64,000 nucleotides of DNA, taken from the NCBI RefSeq assembly GCF_014648655.1, contig NZ_BMRN01000016.1:1-64000 (forward strand), in the 5' to 3' direction. Below, piece after piece: positions 16,516-24,676 of this stretch. Source of the stretch: Streptomyces atratus. GTDB taxonomy: Bacteria; Actinomycetota; Actinomycetes; Streptomycetales; Streptomycetaceae. The notes below the pieces were generated by a model, which saw nothing but the letters and a program-made list of their open reading frames with translations, was not told the DNA's origin and made no database searches. How positions within the stretch are numbered: the stretch's first letter is position 1; each line of letters opens with the position of its first letter. A program made the position numbers and the translations under genes.

Positions 16516-17496
16516 ATGACATGGCTGATCACGGGCGGAGCGGGATATATCGGTGCACATGTGGTGCGGTCCATGGTGGGTGCCGGTGAGTGGGTGGTCG
16601 CCCTCGACGACCTTTCGACCGGTGTCGTCGAGCGGCTCCCGGCAGATGTTCCACTGATCCGGGGTTCGGCCGCCGACCGTGCGCTGCTCGACCGGGTACT
16701 GGCTCAGTACGACGTGACCGGTGTGGTGCATCTCGCAGCGAAGAAGCAGGTCGGCGAGTCCGTCGAGAAGCCGCTGCTGTACTACCGGGAGAACATGGCC
16801 GGACTGACCGTCCTCCTGGAGGCCGTCGTCGCCGCCGGTGTGCGGCGCTTCCTGTTCTCGTCCTCGGCCGCGGTGTACGGCGTACCGGATGTGGAACTCA
16901 TCACCGAGGACACTCCTTGTGTTCCGATCAATCCGTACGGTGAGACGAAGCTCGCCGGGGAGTGGCTGGTCCGGGCGACCGGGAGGGCACACTCCCTGTC
17001 CACCGGCTGTCTGCGCTACTTCAACGTGGCCGGAGCGGCCACGCCGGAACTGTCGGACACCGGTGTCTTCAATGTGATTCCGATGTTCTTCGACCGGCTG
17101 ACCCGTGGCGAGGCCCCCCGGATCTTCGGTGACGACTATGCGACACCCGACGGCACCTGCATCCGCGACTACATCCATGTCGCGGACCTCGCCGACGCGC
17201 ATCTCGCCGTCGCCCGGAGGCTGGCCGAGCAGGATGCCGGGGACCTGACCGTGAACATCGGCCGCGGCGAGGGCGTCTCGGTGCGCGAGCTCGCCGGCCT
17301 GGTGGGCGAGGTCAGCGGCCGACCGGAGAAGCCGGAGATCGAGGCGCGCCGCCCCGGCGATGCGGCAAAGGCCGTCGCGTCCGCCGTCCGGATGTCCGAG
17401 GAGCTCGGCTGGACGGCCCGGCGCGGAGTACGCGAGATGGTCGAGTCGGCCTGGCAGGGCTGGCGCCTGCACCACCCCGAGGCACACGGCAACTGA
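16516..17496 (+). CDS. galE: UDP-glucose 4-epimerase
   Basis: 326 residues, short-chain dehydrogenase fold. NAD-binding GGAGYIG is at residues 7-13, the catalytic Ser lies in FSSSAAVYG and the YxxxK pair in NPYGETK. The family converts UDP-glucose and UDP-galactose; closely related proteins act on UDP-GlcNAc. It is divergent from the DUF5941-to-exporter operon, so it may supply UDP-galactose for the operon's glycosyltransferase, or serve general metabolism. The ATG at 16516 is preferred over an upstream ATG in a region with no coding character. A hairpin terminator follows. Confidence 0.93.
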   Translation: MTWLITGGAGYIGAHVVRSMVGAGEWVVALDDLSTGVVERLPADVPLIRGSAADRALLDRVLAQYDVTGVVHLAAKKQVGESVEKPLLYYRENMAGLTVLLEAVVAAGVRRFLFSSSAAVYGVPDVELITEDTPCVPINPYGETKLAGEWLVRATGRAHSLSTGCLRYFNVAGAATPELSDTGVFNVIPMFFDRLTRGEAPRIFGDDYATPDGTCIRDYIHVADLADAHLAVARRLAEQDAGDLTVNIGRGEGVSVRELAGLVGEVSGRPEKPEIEARRPGDAAKAVASAVRMSEELGWTARRGVREMVESAWQGWRLHHPEAHGN

Positions 17497-17517
17497 GCCG
17501 CCGACGATCACCCCACC

Positions 17518-17551
17518 GCCCTGACCTGCAACCATTTCCGCAGGTCAGGGC
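17518..17551 (+). terminator. Hairpin terminator after galE
   Basis: A perfect 12-bp inverted repeat (17518-17529 with 17540-17551) with a 10-base loop starts 22 bases after the galE stop. Confidence 0.75.
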
Positions 17552-17661
17552 ATATGACAACGGTGTTCAGTGCCGTGTTGCCCGATACCCCCCACCCGTA
17601 GTTCACTGGCAGTGCTCGGGCGGATCGCGTCCGAGTCCGCGAGCGACCGGGAGGCGTCCCC

Positions 17662-18603
17662 ATGGGGGCAGGGCACGACCACGGGCACACACACGGCGGG
17701 CCACCGCCCACCGGCACGGCAGCTGCCGCATACAAGGGACGGCTGCGGATCGCGCTGTGCATCACGCTCACCGTGATGGTCATGGAGATCGTCGGGGGGC
17801 TGCTCTCCGACTCGCTCGCCCTGATCGCCGACGCGGCCCATATGGCGACCGACGCCCTGGGCCTGGGCATGGCGCTGCTGGCGATCCACTTCGCCAACCG
17901 CCCGGCCGGGCTCAACCGAACCTTCGGCTTCGCCCGCGCCGAGATCCTCGCCGCCCTGGCCAACTGTCTGCTGCTGCTAGGTGTGGGCGGCTTTCTGTTC
18001 CTCGAGGCGATCCAGCGCTTCATCACCCCGGCCGAGACCAGGGGCGGACTGACGATCGTCTTCGCCCTGGTCGGCATGGTCGCCAACATGGTCTCCCTGT
18101 CGCTGCTGCTCCGCGGCCAGAAGGACAGCATCAATGTGCGCGGCGCCTATCTGGAGGTGCTCGCGGACACGCTCGGCTCGTTCGCCGTGCTGATCTCGGC
18201 CGGAATCATCCTGACCACGGGCTGGCAGGCCGCCGACCCGATCGCCTCCCTGGTGATCGGCCTGATGATCGTCCCCCGTACGGTGAAGCTGCTCAGAGAG
18301 ACGCTCAATGTGCTGCTGGAGGCAGCGCCCAAGGGCGTCGACATGGCTGAGGTACGGGCCCACATCATCGCCCTGCCCGGAGTGCTGGACGTCCATGACC
18401 TGCATGCCTGGACGATCACGTCGGGGATGCCGGTGCTCTCCGCCCATGTGGTGGTGCGCCAGGACATGCTCGATTCGATCGGTCACGAGAAGCTCCTCCA
18501 TGAACTGCAGGGCTGCCTCGGTGTCCACTTCGACGTGGAGCACTGCACATTCCAGCTGGAGCCGAGCGGCCATGCCGAGCACGAAGCCAAGCTCTGCCAC
18601 TGA
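17662..18603 (+). CDS. Cation diffusion facilitator, zinc/cobalt efflux (CzcD-like)
   Basis: 313 residues. Six membrane segments are followed by a cytoplasmic domain. Metal-site residues typical of CzcD/ZitB are in ADAAHMATD (second segment) and LADTLGS (fifth segment). Both ends are His-rich (HDHGHTH at the start, HAEHEAKLCH at the end), suiting zinc or cobalt binding. It exchanges divalent cations for protons across the plasma membrane. ATG at 17662 with a GGGAGG site 8 bases upstream. It stands alone between galE and a methyltransferase gene; no metal-regulator gene is adjacent. Confidence 0.93.
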   Translation: MGAGHDHGHTHGGPPPTGTAAAAYKGRLRIALCITLTVMVMEIVGGLLSDSLALIADAAHMATDALGLGMALLAIHFANRPAGLNRTFGFARAEILAALANCLLLLGVGGFLFLEAIQRFITPAETRGGLTIVFALVGMVANMVSLSLLLRGQKDSINVRGAYLEVLADTLGSFAVLISAGIILTTGWQAADPIASLVIGLMIVPRTVKLLRETLNVLLEAAPKGVDMAEVRAHIIALPGVLDVHDLHAWTITSGMPVLSAHVVVRQDMLDSIGHEKLLHELQGCLGVHFDVEHCTFQLEPSGHAEHEAKLCH

Positions 18604-18679
18604 ACTGCCGTTCAGCAGGGCCGTGTAGGGTGTTCGGCGGGGCGTGTGGGCCCCGTGTCCGAGAGAGGAGCTGAGGTTG

Positions 18680-18748
18680 ATGACCGTCGCGAAGGCGCCT
18701 GCCCGGCGCAGCATCCGGTCCCTCTTCATCTCCCGGGTTCTCGGCTAG
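18680..18748 (+). CDS. Possible 22-residue basic peptide ORF
   Basis: An ATG at 18680 with GAGGAG/GAGG sites upstream opens a 22-codon frame with five arginines and a lysine, ending SRVLG then TAG. It lies 60 bases before the TTG start of the methyltransferase fusion. It could be a leader peptide or a small protein; the good ribosome-binding site is the main argument. Not recognised. Confidence 0.35.
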   Translation: MTVAKAPARRSIRSLFISRVLG

Positions 18749-18808
18749 CGCCCGACTCGCACCGGGTCGACACGCCTGCCGGAGCCCTCACACACAAGGG
18801 TTCCCACG

Positions 18809-20077
18809 TTGACCGACAACGATCACGCCGTCCGTTTTGAGGCGTTCTTCTCCTTGCATCACAACCTGCCCCGGCAGAGCCCCGGCTCCGATGCCACCAC
18901 CCGGCGGATGCTGGGGCTCACCGGCCCGTTGCCGCGCCGTCCACGCGTCCTGGATCTGGGCTGCGGGCCCGGCCGCGCCGCGCTGTTGCTCGCCGCCGAG
19001 GCGGGCGCCGAGGTGACCGCCGTCGATCTCCACGAGCCGTTCCTCGACGAATTGCGCGAGGCGGCCGAAGCCCGTGGGCTCAGCGACCGCATCAATACGG
19101 TCCGGGCCGACATGGCCGAGCTCTCCGGTCCCGACTTCCCGGACGGGTCGTTCGATCTCGTCTGGGCCGAGGGGTCCGCGTACATCATCGGTTTCGACAC
19201 CGCTCTGCGTGACTGGAAGCGGCTGCTCGCCCCGGGCGGCTCCCTCGTCGTCAGCGAGTGCGTCTGGACGACGGACGCGCCGACGGACGAAGCCCGCGCC
19301 TTCTGGGAGCAGGAGACCTCGCTGCGCCCCGTGGCAGCCAACACCGCGGCAGCCGTGGCGGCCGGTTACCACGTCCTCGGGGTGCGGGTGCAGCCCGACA
19401 GCGACTGGGACGAGTACTACGTCCCGCTCGCCGAGCGTGTCGAGGCCGCCGACACATCGGCTCCCGGTATGGAGTGGGCGCTCGCGGCGAGCCGCGAGGA
19501 GCTGGCCATGCGGCGCGACCACGGTACGGAGTACGGCTACGCCTGCTACGTACTGCGCCCCGCCGACCCACGCTGGACGACCCGGCCGGAGACGGCGGCG
19601 GACATCGAGGCCGTGCACGCGGTCAACGCCGAAGCGTTCGCGACGCCGGACGAAGCCGCTCTCGTCGACGCGCTGCGCTCCGATCCGGCGGCCTGGCTGC
19701 CCGGCCTCGGGTACGTCGCGCTGGACGGCCCGGACGGCGACATCGCGGCGTACGCGCTGCTGACCCGGTGCCGGGTCGGGGAGGCACCGGCGCTCGCGCT
19801 GGCCCCGGTGGCGACGGCCCCGGACCGTCAGCGGCAGGGTGCCGGGCAGGCCGTGGTGCGGGCCGCGCTCGACGCGGCCCGGCTGCGGGGCGAGCCGCTC
19901 GTCCTGGTACTCGGTCATCCCGAGTACTACCCGAAGTTCGGTTTCGTACCGGCGTCCCGGTACGGGATCCGGCCGGGCTTCGATGTCCCGGACGAAGCGA
20001 TGATGGCCCTGGTGCTCGACGACTCCGTGCCGGTGCCGCAGGGCACGATCCGTTACCCGGCGGCTTTCGGCGTCTGA
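18809..20077 (+). CDS. Bifunctional SAM-dependent methyltransferase / GNAT acetyltransferase
   Basis: 422 residues with two catalytic domains. The N-terminal class I methyltransferase (about 10-245) has motif I VLDLGCGPGRAA and the acidic strand end AVDLHEP. The C-terminal GNAT N-acetyltransferase (about 250-420) has the acetyl-CoA loop DRQRQGAGQAVV and HPEYYPKFGF, the latter typical of YhbS-like acetyltransferases. The start is a TTG at 18809, with only a weak AAGGG site. Fusion of these two domains is seen in streptomycetes; the substrates are unknown. A hairpin terminator follows immediately. Confidence 0.85.
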   Translation: MTDNDHAVRFEAFFSLHHNLPRQSPGSDATTRRMLGLTGPLPRRPRVLDLGCGPGRAALLLAAEAGAEVTAVDLHEPFLDELREAAEARGLSDRINTVRADMAELSGPDFPDGSFDLVWAEGSAYIIGFDTALRDWKRLLAPGGSLVVSECVWTTDAPTDEARAFWEQETSLRPVAANTAAAVAAGYHVLGVRVQPDSDWDEYYVPLAERVEAADTSAPGMEWALAASREELAMRRDHGTEYGYACYVLRPADPRWTTRPETAADIEAVHAVNAEAFATPDEAALVDALRSDPAAWLPGLGYVALDGPDGDIAAYALLTRCRVGEAPALALAPVATAPDRQRQGAGQAVVRAALDAARLRGEPLVLVLGHPEYYPKFGFVPASRYGIRPGFDVPDEAMMALVLDDSVPVPQGTIRYPAAFGV

Positions 20078-20083
20078 TGTGCC

Positions 20084-20123
20084 GTCCGGCCCCGCCGTGC
20101 CCCGTGGCGCGGTGGGGCCGGAC
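20084..20123 (+). terminator. Hairpin terminator after the methyltransferase/acetyltransferase gene
   Basis: Arms 20084-20096 and 20111-20123 pair over 13 positions with one G-T pair; the loop is 14 bases. It starts 7 bases after the stop. Confidence 0.75.
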
Positions 20124-20224
20124 ATGCCAGGACCCGAAGTGCGGACAAGCGGCTTTTGTACGGCAGACTTGAGCGGACTCGACGGGACCGGCGCACGGGG
20201 CCGGGACCATAGCGAAGGATGGGT

Positions 20225-20818
20225 ATGCCGACCACACCAGCCACTGCGGCGAACAGCTCGTCGAATGGCACAACAGAAGCGATCATGCTCGAACTGGTCG
20301 ATGAGAACGGCACCACCATCGGTACGGCGGAGAAGCTCGCCGCCCATCAGCCGCCCGGTCAACTGCACCGGGCTTTCTCGGTGTTCCTCTTCGACGAGCA
20401 GGGCAGGCTGCTGCTGCAGCGCCGCGCGCTCGGTAAGTACCACTCCCCCGGTGTCTGGTCGAACACCTGCTGCGGCCACCCCTACCCGGGGGAGGCGCCC
20501 TTCGCCGCCGCCGCCCGGCGTACGTACGAGGAGCTGGGGGTCTCGCCCTCCCTGCTGGCGGAGGCGGGCACGGTCCGCTACAACCACCCCGACCCGGCCT
20601 CCGGCCTGGTGGAGCAGGAGTTCAACCATCTCTTCGTGGGGATGGCGCAGGACCAGTTGCACCCGGACCCGGAGGAAGTCGGCGAGACCGCGTTCGTGAC
20701 AGCCGATGAGCTGACCGAGCAGCATGCCCGGGCGCCGTTCTCGGCCTGGTTCATGACGGTGCTGGATGCCGCACGGCCGGCGATCAAGGAGCTGACCGGA
20801 CCGGCCGCCGGCTGGTAG
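20225..20818 (+). CDS. idi: Isopentenyl-diphosphate delta-isomerase, type I
   Basis: About 197 residues, Nudix fold. The enzyme interconverts isopentenyl and dimethylallyl diphosphate. The active-site Cys is in NTCCGHPYPGE, the Nudix-like box in RRTYEELG, and the catalytic Glu in VEQEFNHLF. The ATG at 20225 has GAAGGA 6 bases upstream; an ATG two codons earlier is in frame. Streptomycetes use the MEP pathway, which yields both isomers, so this enzyme balances them. It lies about 11 kb from the hopanoid operon it would feed. Confidence 0.95.
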   Translation: MPTTPATAANSSSNGTTEAIMLELVDENGTTIGTAEKLAAHQPPGQLHRAFSVFLFDEQGRLLLQRRALGKYHSPGVWSNTCCGHPYPGEAPFAAAARRTYEELGVSPSLLAEAGTVRYNHPDPASGLVEQEFNHLFVGMAQDQLHPDPEEVGETAFVTADELTEQHARAPFSAWFMTVLDAARPAIKELTGPAAGW

Positions 20819-20858
20819 CGGGCGCGAGGGCACCGGGTGCCGCAGCGAATGCAGGTGG

Positions 20859-21314
20859 TCAGAGCTGCGGGCGCAGCGGCAGTGCCGCCCAGATGATCTT
20901 TCCGCCGCCTGCGGTGTGCTCCACATCGCAGGCGCCGCCCGCTTCCCGGGCGATCTCCCGGACCAGGAGCAGGCCGCGCCCGCCGGTCTGCGCGTAGTCC
21001 GTCTCCAGGGCCGTCGGACGGTAGGGATGGTTGTCCTCGACGGACACTCTGACCCATTCCGCGCCGACGGCCACCTCGACGGCGAGCTCCGGCGAGAGCA
21101 GCGCGGCATGCTTCACGGCATTGGTGACCAGCTCGGAGACGATGAGCAGCAGGCCCTCGGCGATGTCGTCGTCCATCGGCACGCCCTGGCGGTTCAGCAG
21201 ATCGCGCACGGCATGCCTGGCCTGCGGTACGGAGACGTCCACGGCCGGGGCGGTGAACCGCCAGACTCCCTCGTACGACACGGGCCGGGCGGGGACACTC
21301 CCGCGGCTCTCCAT
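20859..21314 (-). CDS. Anti-sigma-factor-type ATP-binding regulatory protein (HATPase_c)
   Basis: 151 residues, a stand-alone histidine-kinase-like ATPase domain of the RsbW/SpoIIAB kind that is abundant in streptomycetes. N box: SELVTNAVKHA; G1 box: VEDNHPYRP; G2 box: GGRGLLLV. There is no receiver or dimerisation domain. Such proteins usually bind a sigma factor or phosphorylate an anti-anti-sigma partner; no partner gene is adjacent, so its target is unknown. It converges with idi with 40 bases between stops. Confidence 0.87.
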   Translation of the reverse strand: MESRGSVPARPVSYEGVWRFTAPAVDVSVPQARHAVRDLLNRQGVPMDDDIAEGLLLIVSELVTNAVKHAALLSPELAVEVAVGAEWVRVSVEDNHPYRPTALETDYAQTGGRGLLLVREIAREAGGACDVEHTAGGGKIIWAALPLRPQL

Positions 21315-21448
21315 AGTCCGGTACCCGCTCTCGACTCGATGGTGACTGCACGTCGATTACAGGGTGCGGGGCATAGTCGGTCCGGACCGTGCTACTGAAC
21401 AAAAGTCGACTTCTATCGGCAGGTTTTGACCGGACAAGCTCGAAACCA

Positions 21449-22072
21449 TCAGCTCCTGGACCGGTTCTGATCCTCTCCGGTGGAGGTGTCCGGCAGCTCT
21501 CCGGCCACCTGTTGTTCCGAGACCATGGAGACGATACGGCGGCCGCCGACCCCGATCGCGATCAGGCCGAGCCCGTCGAAGAGCAGCGCCAGTGAGAAGA
21601 AGAGGCCGAGCACGTAGCGGCTGCTGTGCGGCCAGTCGAAGAGCACCAGCAGCCCCAGCATCAGGCCGAAGGCTCCTTGCAGCAGCGTCCAGCCGAACTG
21701 CGGACCACGCACCACGACGCTGCCCACCAGCCGGAACAGCCCACCGGTCAGGAAGAGGAGCGCGGCGAACATGGTCAGCGCCTCGGCCGTGCCGTGCGGA
21801 TGGCGGATGACGACGACTCCGGCGGCGATGTTCAGTGCGGCCACCACGACGCCCAGCCAGAAGTAGTTGGTGCCGCGGGACTCGATGGCGTGGAGCAGCC
21901 CGACGAGGCCGCCGATCAGCAAAAGCCAGCCGAAGAGGAGCATCGAGGTGAGCGTCGCGACGCCGGTGTAGACAAGGCCGACCAGACCGGCCACGGCGAG
22001 AAGGGTGCCGAGCAGCGCCAGCCGGCCGAAACTGCGGCTCAGCTTCTTGCCCTCGACTGCGGGATCGGCCAC
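21449..22072 (-). CDS. HdeD/DUF308 family membrane protein
   Basis: 207 residues with six predicted membrane helices in three pairs, typical of HdeD-like proteins (for example LALLGTLLAVAGLVGLVY and FGLMLGLLVLF). The N-terminal 15 and C-terminal 25 residues are hydrophilic. In E. coli HdeD is linked to acid resistance at high cell density; the role in actinobacteria is unknown. It is divergent from the crotonase gene, sharing an 80-base intergenic region. Confidence 0.82.
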   Translation of the reverse strand: MADPAVEGKKLSRSFGRLALLGTLLAVAGLVGLVYTGVATLTSMLLFGWLLLIGGLVGLLHAIESRGTNYFWLGVVVAALNIAAGVVVIRHPHGTAEALTMFAALLFLTGGLFRLVGSVVVRGPQFGWTLLQGAFGLMLGLLVLFDWPHSSRYVLGLFFSLALLFDGLGLIAIGVGGRRIVSMVSEQQVAGELPDTSTGEDQNRSRS

Positions 22073-22152
22073 GGGAAGCTCCTCACAGTGCGTGCCTGTC
22101 CGGCGGCCCCTTCTTGATCATAGGTTCGGACCGTACGGATAGCATCCGGCGC

Positions 22153-22911
22153 ATGGACCGTACGGAACCCCGGCTGGAGCACACCGTCGCGGGCGGAGTC
22201 GCCACTGTCGTCATCAGCAACCCCGCCAAACGCAATGCGATGACGGCCGCAATGTGGAGCACACTGCCCGGTCTGCTGGAGCAGCTGGCCGCCGACCCCG
22301 CGGTCCGGGTGCTGGTGCTGACGGGCGCCGGGGACACCTTCTGCGCCGGTGCGGACATCTCCTCGCTCCGGGATCCGGCGAGTGATCCACAGGCGCTCGC
22401 CGTGGCGGCAGAGGAGGCGCTGGCCGCTTTCCCCGGGCCGACGCTGGCGGCGGTCCGCGGCTACTGCGTGGGCGGCGGCAGCCAGCTCGCGGCCGCCTGC
22501 GATCTGCGGTTCGCCGAGGAGGGTGCGTCGTTCGGCGTGACACCGGCCAGGCTCGGGGTCGTGTATGCCGCGTCGTCGACCCGGCGGCTGGTGGCGCTGA
22601 TCGGCCCGGCCGCCGCGAAGCATCTACTGTTCTCCGGCGAGCTGATCGACACCGCACGGGCACTGCGGACCGGTCTGGTGGACGAGGTGCTGCCGGCCGG
22701 TGAGCTGGACAAGCGGGTCGACTCGTACGTACGCACCCTGTCAGCGCGCTCGCGGCTGACGCAGGCGGCGGCGAAGGAGTTCGCCGGCGGGCGCGAGGAC
22801 CGCGACGCGTACTGGGCGGAGCAGGCTCGGCGCAGCGGCGACACCGCGGAGGGTGTCGCCGCGTTCCTGGAGCGGCGCGCGCCGCGCTTCACCTGGACGA
22901 CGGGGTCGTGA
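22153..22911 (+). CDS. Enoyl-CoA hydratase/isomerase family protein lacking the usual catalytic glutamates
   Basis: 252 residues, crotonase fold. The oxyanion-hole segments are clear (FCAGADI, GYCVGGGSQLA). By eye, the two glutamates of true enoyl-CoA hydratases are replaced: the PE..LG position reads TPARLG, and the second falls on a Lys/His in AAKHLLFSG. It may therefore be another crotonase activity (isomerase, hydrolase or decarboxylase) rather than a hydratase. ATG at 22153; TTGATC at 22114-22119 and TAGCAT at 22140-22145 could form a promoter placing the transcript start near the ATG, but the spacer (20) is long. Stop-to-stop distance to the next gene is 11 bases. Confidence 0.85.
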   Translation: MDRTEPRLEHTVAGGVATVVISNPAKRNAMTAAMWSTLPGLLEQLAADPAVRVLVLTGAGDTFCAGADISSLRDPASDPQALAVAAEEALAAFPGPTLAAVRGYCVGGGSQLAAACDLRFAEEGASFGVTPARLGVVYAASSTRRLVALIGPAAAKHLLFSGELIDTARALRTGLVDEVLPAGELDKRVDSYVRTLSARSRLTQAAAKEFAGGREDRDAYWAEQARRSGDTAEGVAAFLERRAPRFTWTTGS

Positions 22912-22922
22912 CGCCCCCGCGG

Positions 22923-23561
22923 CTACTGCTCAAGGATGAAGCGGCTCTTGGTCCGGAACTCCTCGACCAGTGCCGCCGGGGCCTTCGCCGGTGAGCCCGC
23001 GTCGTACGGCGGCTGCGGGTCGTACTCGGTCAGCAGCTGTACGGCCATGGCGTGCTCGTCGTCCGCGATCCGGCCGAGCAGGGTGAGCCCCATGTCGATG
23101 CCGGAGGAGACGCCCGCTGCCGTGACGTACTTGCCGTCGAGGACAACGCGTTCGCCGGTCGCGTCCGTGCCGAAACCCTTCAGGATGTCCAGCGCGAGCC
23201 AGTGCGATGTGGCTCGGCGGCCCTTCAGCAGTCCGGCCGCGGCGAGCAGCAGCGAACCGGTGCAGACGGAGGTGGTCCAGGTGCTGGTGGTGTCCGCCGT
23301 GCGCAGCCAGTCGAGCAGCGTCTCGTTCTCCATCTGGTCGCTCTGGCCGGGGCCGCCGGGGACGACGATCACATCCGGTGCCGGTACGTCGGCGAAGGTC
23401 TTGTCGGCGACGAGCGCGAGGCTGCCGTTGTCGTTGCGCACGGGACCGGTCCGCTCGGCGACGAACACGGTCTCGGCCCCGGGGGTGCGGGCGAGCATTT
23501 CGTACGGGCCCACGGCGTCGAGCGAGGTGAAGCGGTCGAAGAGGACGATGGCGATCTGCAT
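22923..23561 (-). CDS. DJ-1/PfpI family protein (isonitrile hydratase-like)
   Basis: 212 residues, glutamine-amidotransferase-like fold. The nucleophile-elbow cysteine is in TSVCTGSLLLAAAGLL; the upstream acidic residue is within VVPGGPGQ. It resembles the InhA/ThiJ branch that includes isonitrile hydratases. ATG at 23561 with AAAGGA upstream. It follows the GlxA-type regulator by 18 bases on the same strand, so the two paralogous DJ-1 domains are probably co-transcribed and the regulator may sense a related compound. Confidence 0.87.
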   Translation of the reverse strand: MQIAIVLFDRFTSLDAVGPYEMLARTPGAETVFVAERTGPVRNDNGSLALVADKTFADVPAPDVIVVPGGPGQSDQMENETLLDWLRTADTTSTWTTSVCTGSLLLAAAGLLKGRRATSHWLALDILKGFGTDATGERVVLDGKYVTAAGVSSGIDMGLTLLGRIADDEHAMAVQLLTEYDPQPPYDAGSPAKAPAALVEEFRTKSRFILEQ

Positions 23562-23579
23562 GGGGTTCCTTTCGTTCGG

Positions 23580-24542
23580 TCAGTCGATGGCGGGCTGAGT
23601 ACGGAAGCGTCGGCGGTATTCGGCGGGTGCCGTGCCGAGGGCCTTGGTGAACGCGCGGCGCATGGCCTCCGGGGTGCCGTAGCCGCAGGCGCGTGAGATG
23701 CCGGTTATGCCGTCGGTGGTGTCCTCCAGCAGCCGACGGGCGTGTTCGAGGCGTACGCGGTCGACGTAACGGCCCGGTGTGACGCCCGTCTCGGCCTGGA
23801 AGGCGCGGGCGAAGTGGCGGGGCGAGAGGCGGGCGCGGGCGGCGAGCGCCTCGACGGAGAGATCGTCGCCGGGGTGCTCGGTGATCCAGTGCTGGACCTC
23901 GCGCAGCGGTTCACGCCGGGCGGTCTGGGCGGTGAGCTGGGCGCTGAACTGGGCCTGGTTCCCCGGTCTGCGCAGAAACACCACCAGGTGGCGGGCGATG
24001 GTGAGCGCGATGTCCCGGCCGTGGTCCTCCTCGACGAGTGCGAGGGCGAGGTCGATACCGGCGGTGACTCCGGCGGAGGTGGCCAGCCTGCCGTCGCGTA
24101 CGAAGATCGGGTCCGGGTCGACCTCGACGGCCGGGTAGCTGCGGGCGAGGTGCTCGCAGACCGTCCAGTGCGTGGTCACCCTGTGCCCGTCCAGCAGTCC
24201 GGCCGCGGCGAGCAGCAGCGCGCCGGTGCAGACGGAGACGAGCCGTTCGGCGTGCGCGGCGTGGTCGCGCAGCCAGTCGACGAGCGCCGGGTCGGGGTTT
24301 CGGGTGCCCTCGCCGCCCGGGACGAGGAGGGTGTGCGGCGGTTCGGCGTCGGCGAGGCCGCCGTCCGGGACGAGGGTCAGGCCGCTGCCGGTACGGACCG
24401 GGGCGCCATCGAGGGAGGCGGTGCGCAGTTCGTACCCGGCCCCGGGGAAGTGGGAGGCCCCGGCGAAGACCTCCACCGGGCCGGTCACATCGAGGCTCTG
24501 GACGCCGTCGAAGAGGACGACGAGTACGGATCGCTGCGTCAT
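23580..24542 (-). CDS. GlxA family transcriptional regulator (DJ-1 domain plus AraC HTH)
   Basis: About 320 residues. Residues 1-185 form a DJ-1/PfpI-like ligand domain with the elbow cysteine in VSVCTGALLLAAAGLL; residues 220-310 are an AraC-type double helix-turn-helix (LSPRHFARAFQAETGVTPGRYV, then ISRACGYGTPEAMRRAF). The ATG at 24542 (MTQRSVLVVLF) was chosen over longer versions because the family similarity starts there. It is divergent from the SCO6745-like gene across a region with an operator-like repeat. It probably regulates the adjacent DJ-1 gene. Confidence 0.88.
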   Translation of the reverse strand: MTQRSVLVVLFDGVQSLDVTGPVEVFAGASHFPGAGYELRTASLDGAPVRTGSGLTLVPDGGLADAEPPHTLLVPGGEGTRNPDPALVDWLRDHAAHAERLVSVCTGALLLAAAGLLDGHRVTTHWTVCEHLARSYPAVEVDPDPIFVRDGRLATSAGVTAGIDLALALVEEDHGRDIALTIARHLVVFLRRPGNQAQFSAQLTAQTARREPLREVQHWITEHPGDDLSVEALAARARLSPRHFARAFQAETGVTPGRYVDRVRLEHARRLLEDTTDGITGISRACGYGTPEAMRRAFTKALGTAPAEYRRRFRTQPAID

Positions 24543-24640
24543 GACAGCCATCCTGGGCAACCGGGAACAGGGCCGCAATGACGAAAAGCCCACCTTTTCT
24601 GCCATGCCGGGCTCGCACTGAATTGAGTGTCGCCTCGGGG

Positions 24641-24670
24641 TTACAAGACGTACCGACCAGTCGGTAACGT
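24641..24670 (+). promoter_or_regulatory. Promoter with a TetR-type inverted repeat in the spacer, leaderless downstream gene
   Basis: TACCGAC-CA-GTCGGTA (24651-24666) is a perfect inverted repeat like many TetR-family operators. It overlaps a candidate promoter: TTACAA at 24641 and TAACGT at 24665-24670, spacing 18. The ATG of the following gene is 7 bases after the -10, so the transcript would be leaderless and occupancy of the repeat would block RNA polymerase. Confidence 0.6.
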
Positions 24671-24676
24671 TCTCGT

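Noticed and set aside
18600..18615. Hairpin CTGAAC-TGCC-GTTCAG at the CDF transporter stop as a terminator
   Set aside because: Only six base pairs and half AT; too weak to call.
24601..24676. GlxA-type regulator as the binder of the TACCGAC/GTCGGTA repeat
   Set aside because: AraC-type proteins usually bind direct or long asymmetric sites; a short perfect dyad fits a TetR protein better, so the assignment was not made.
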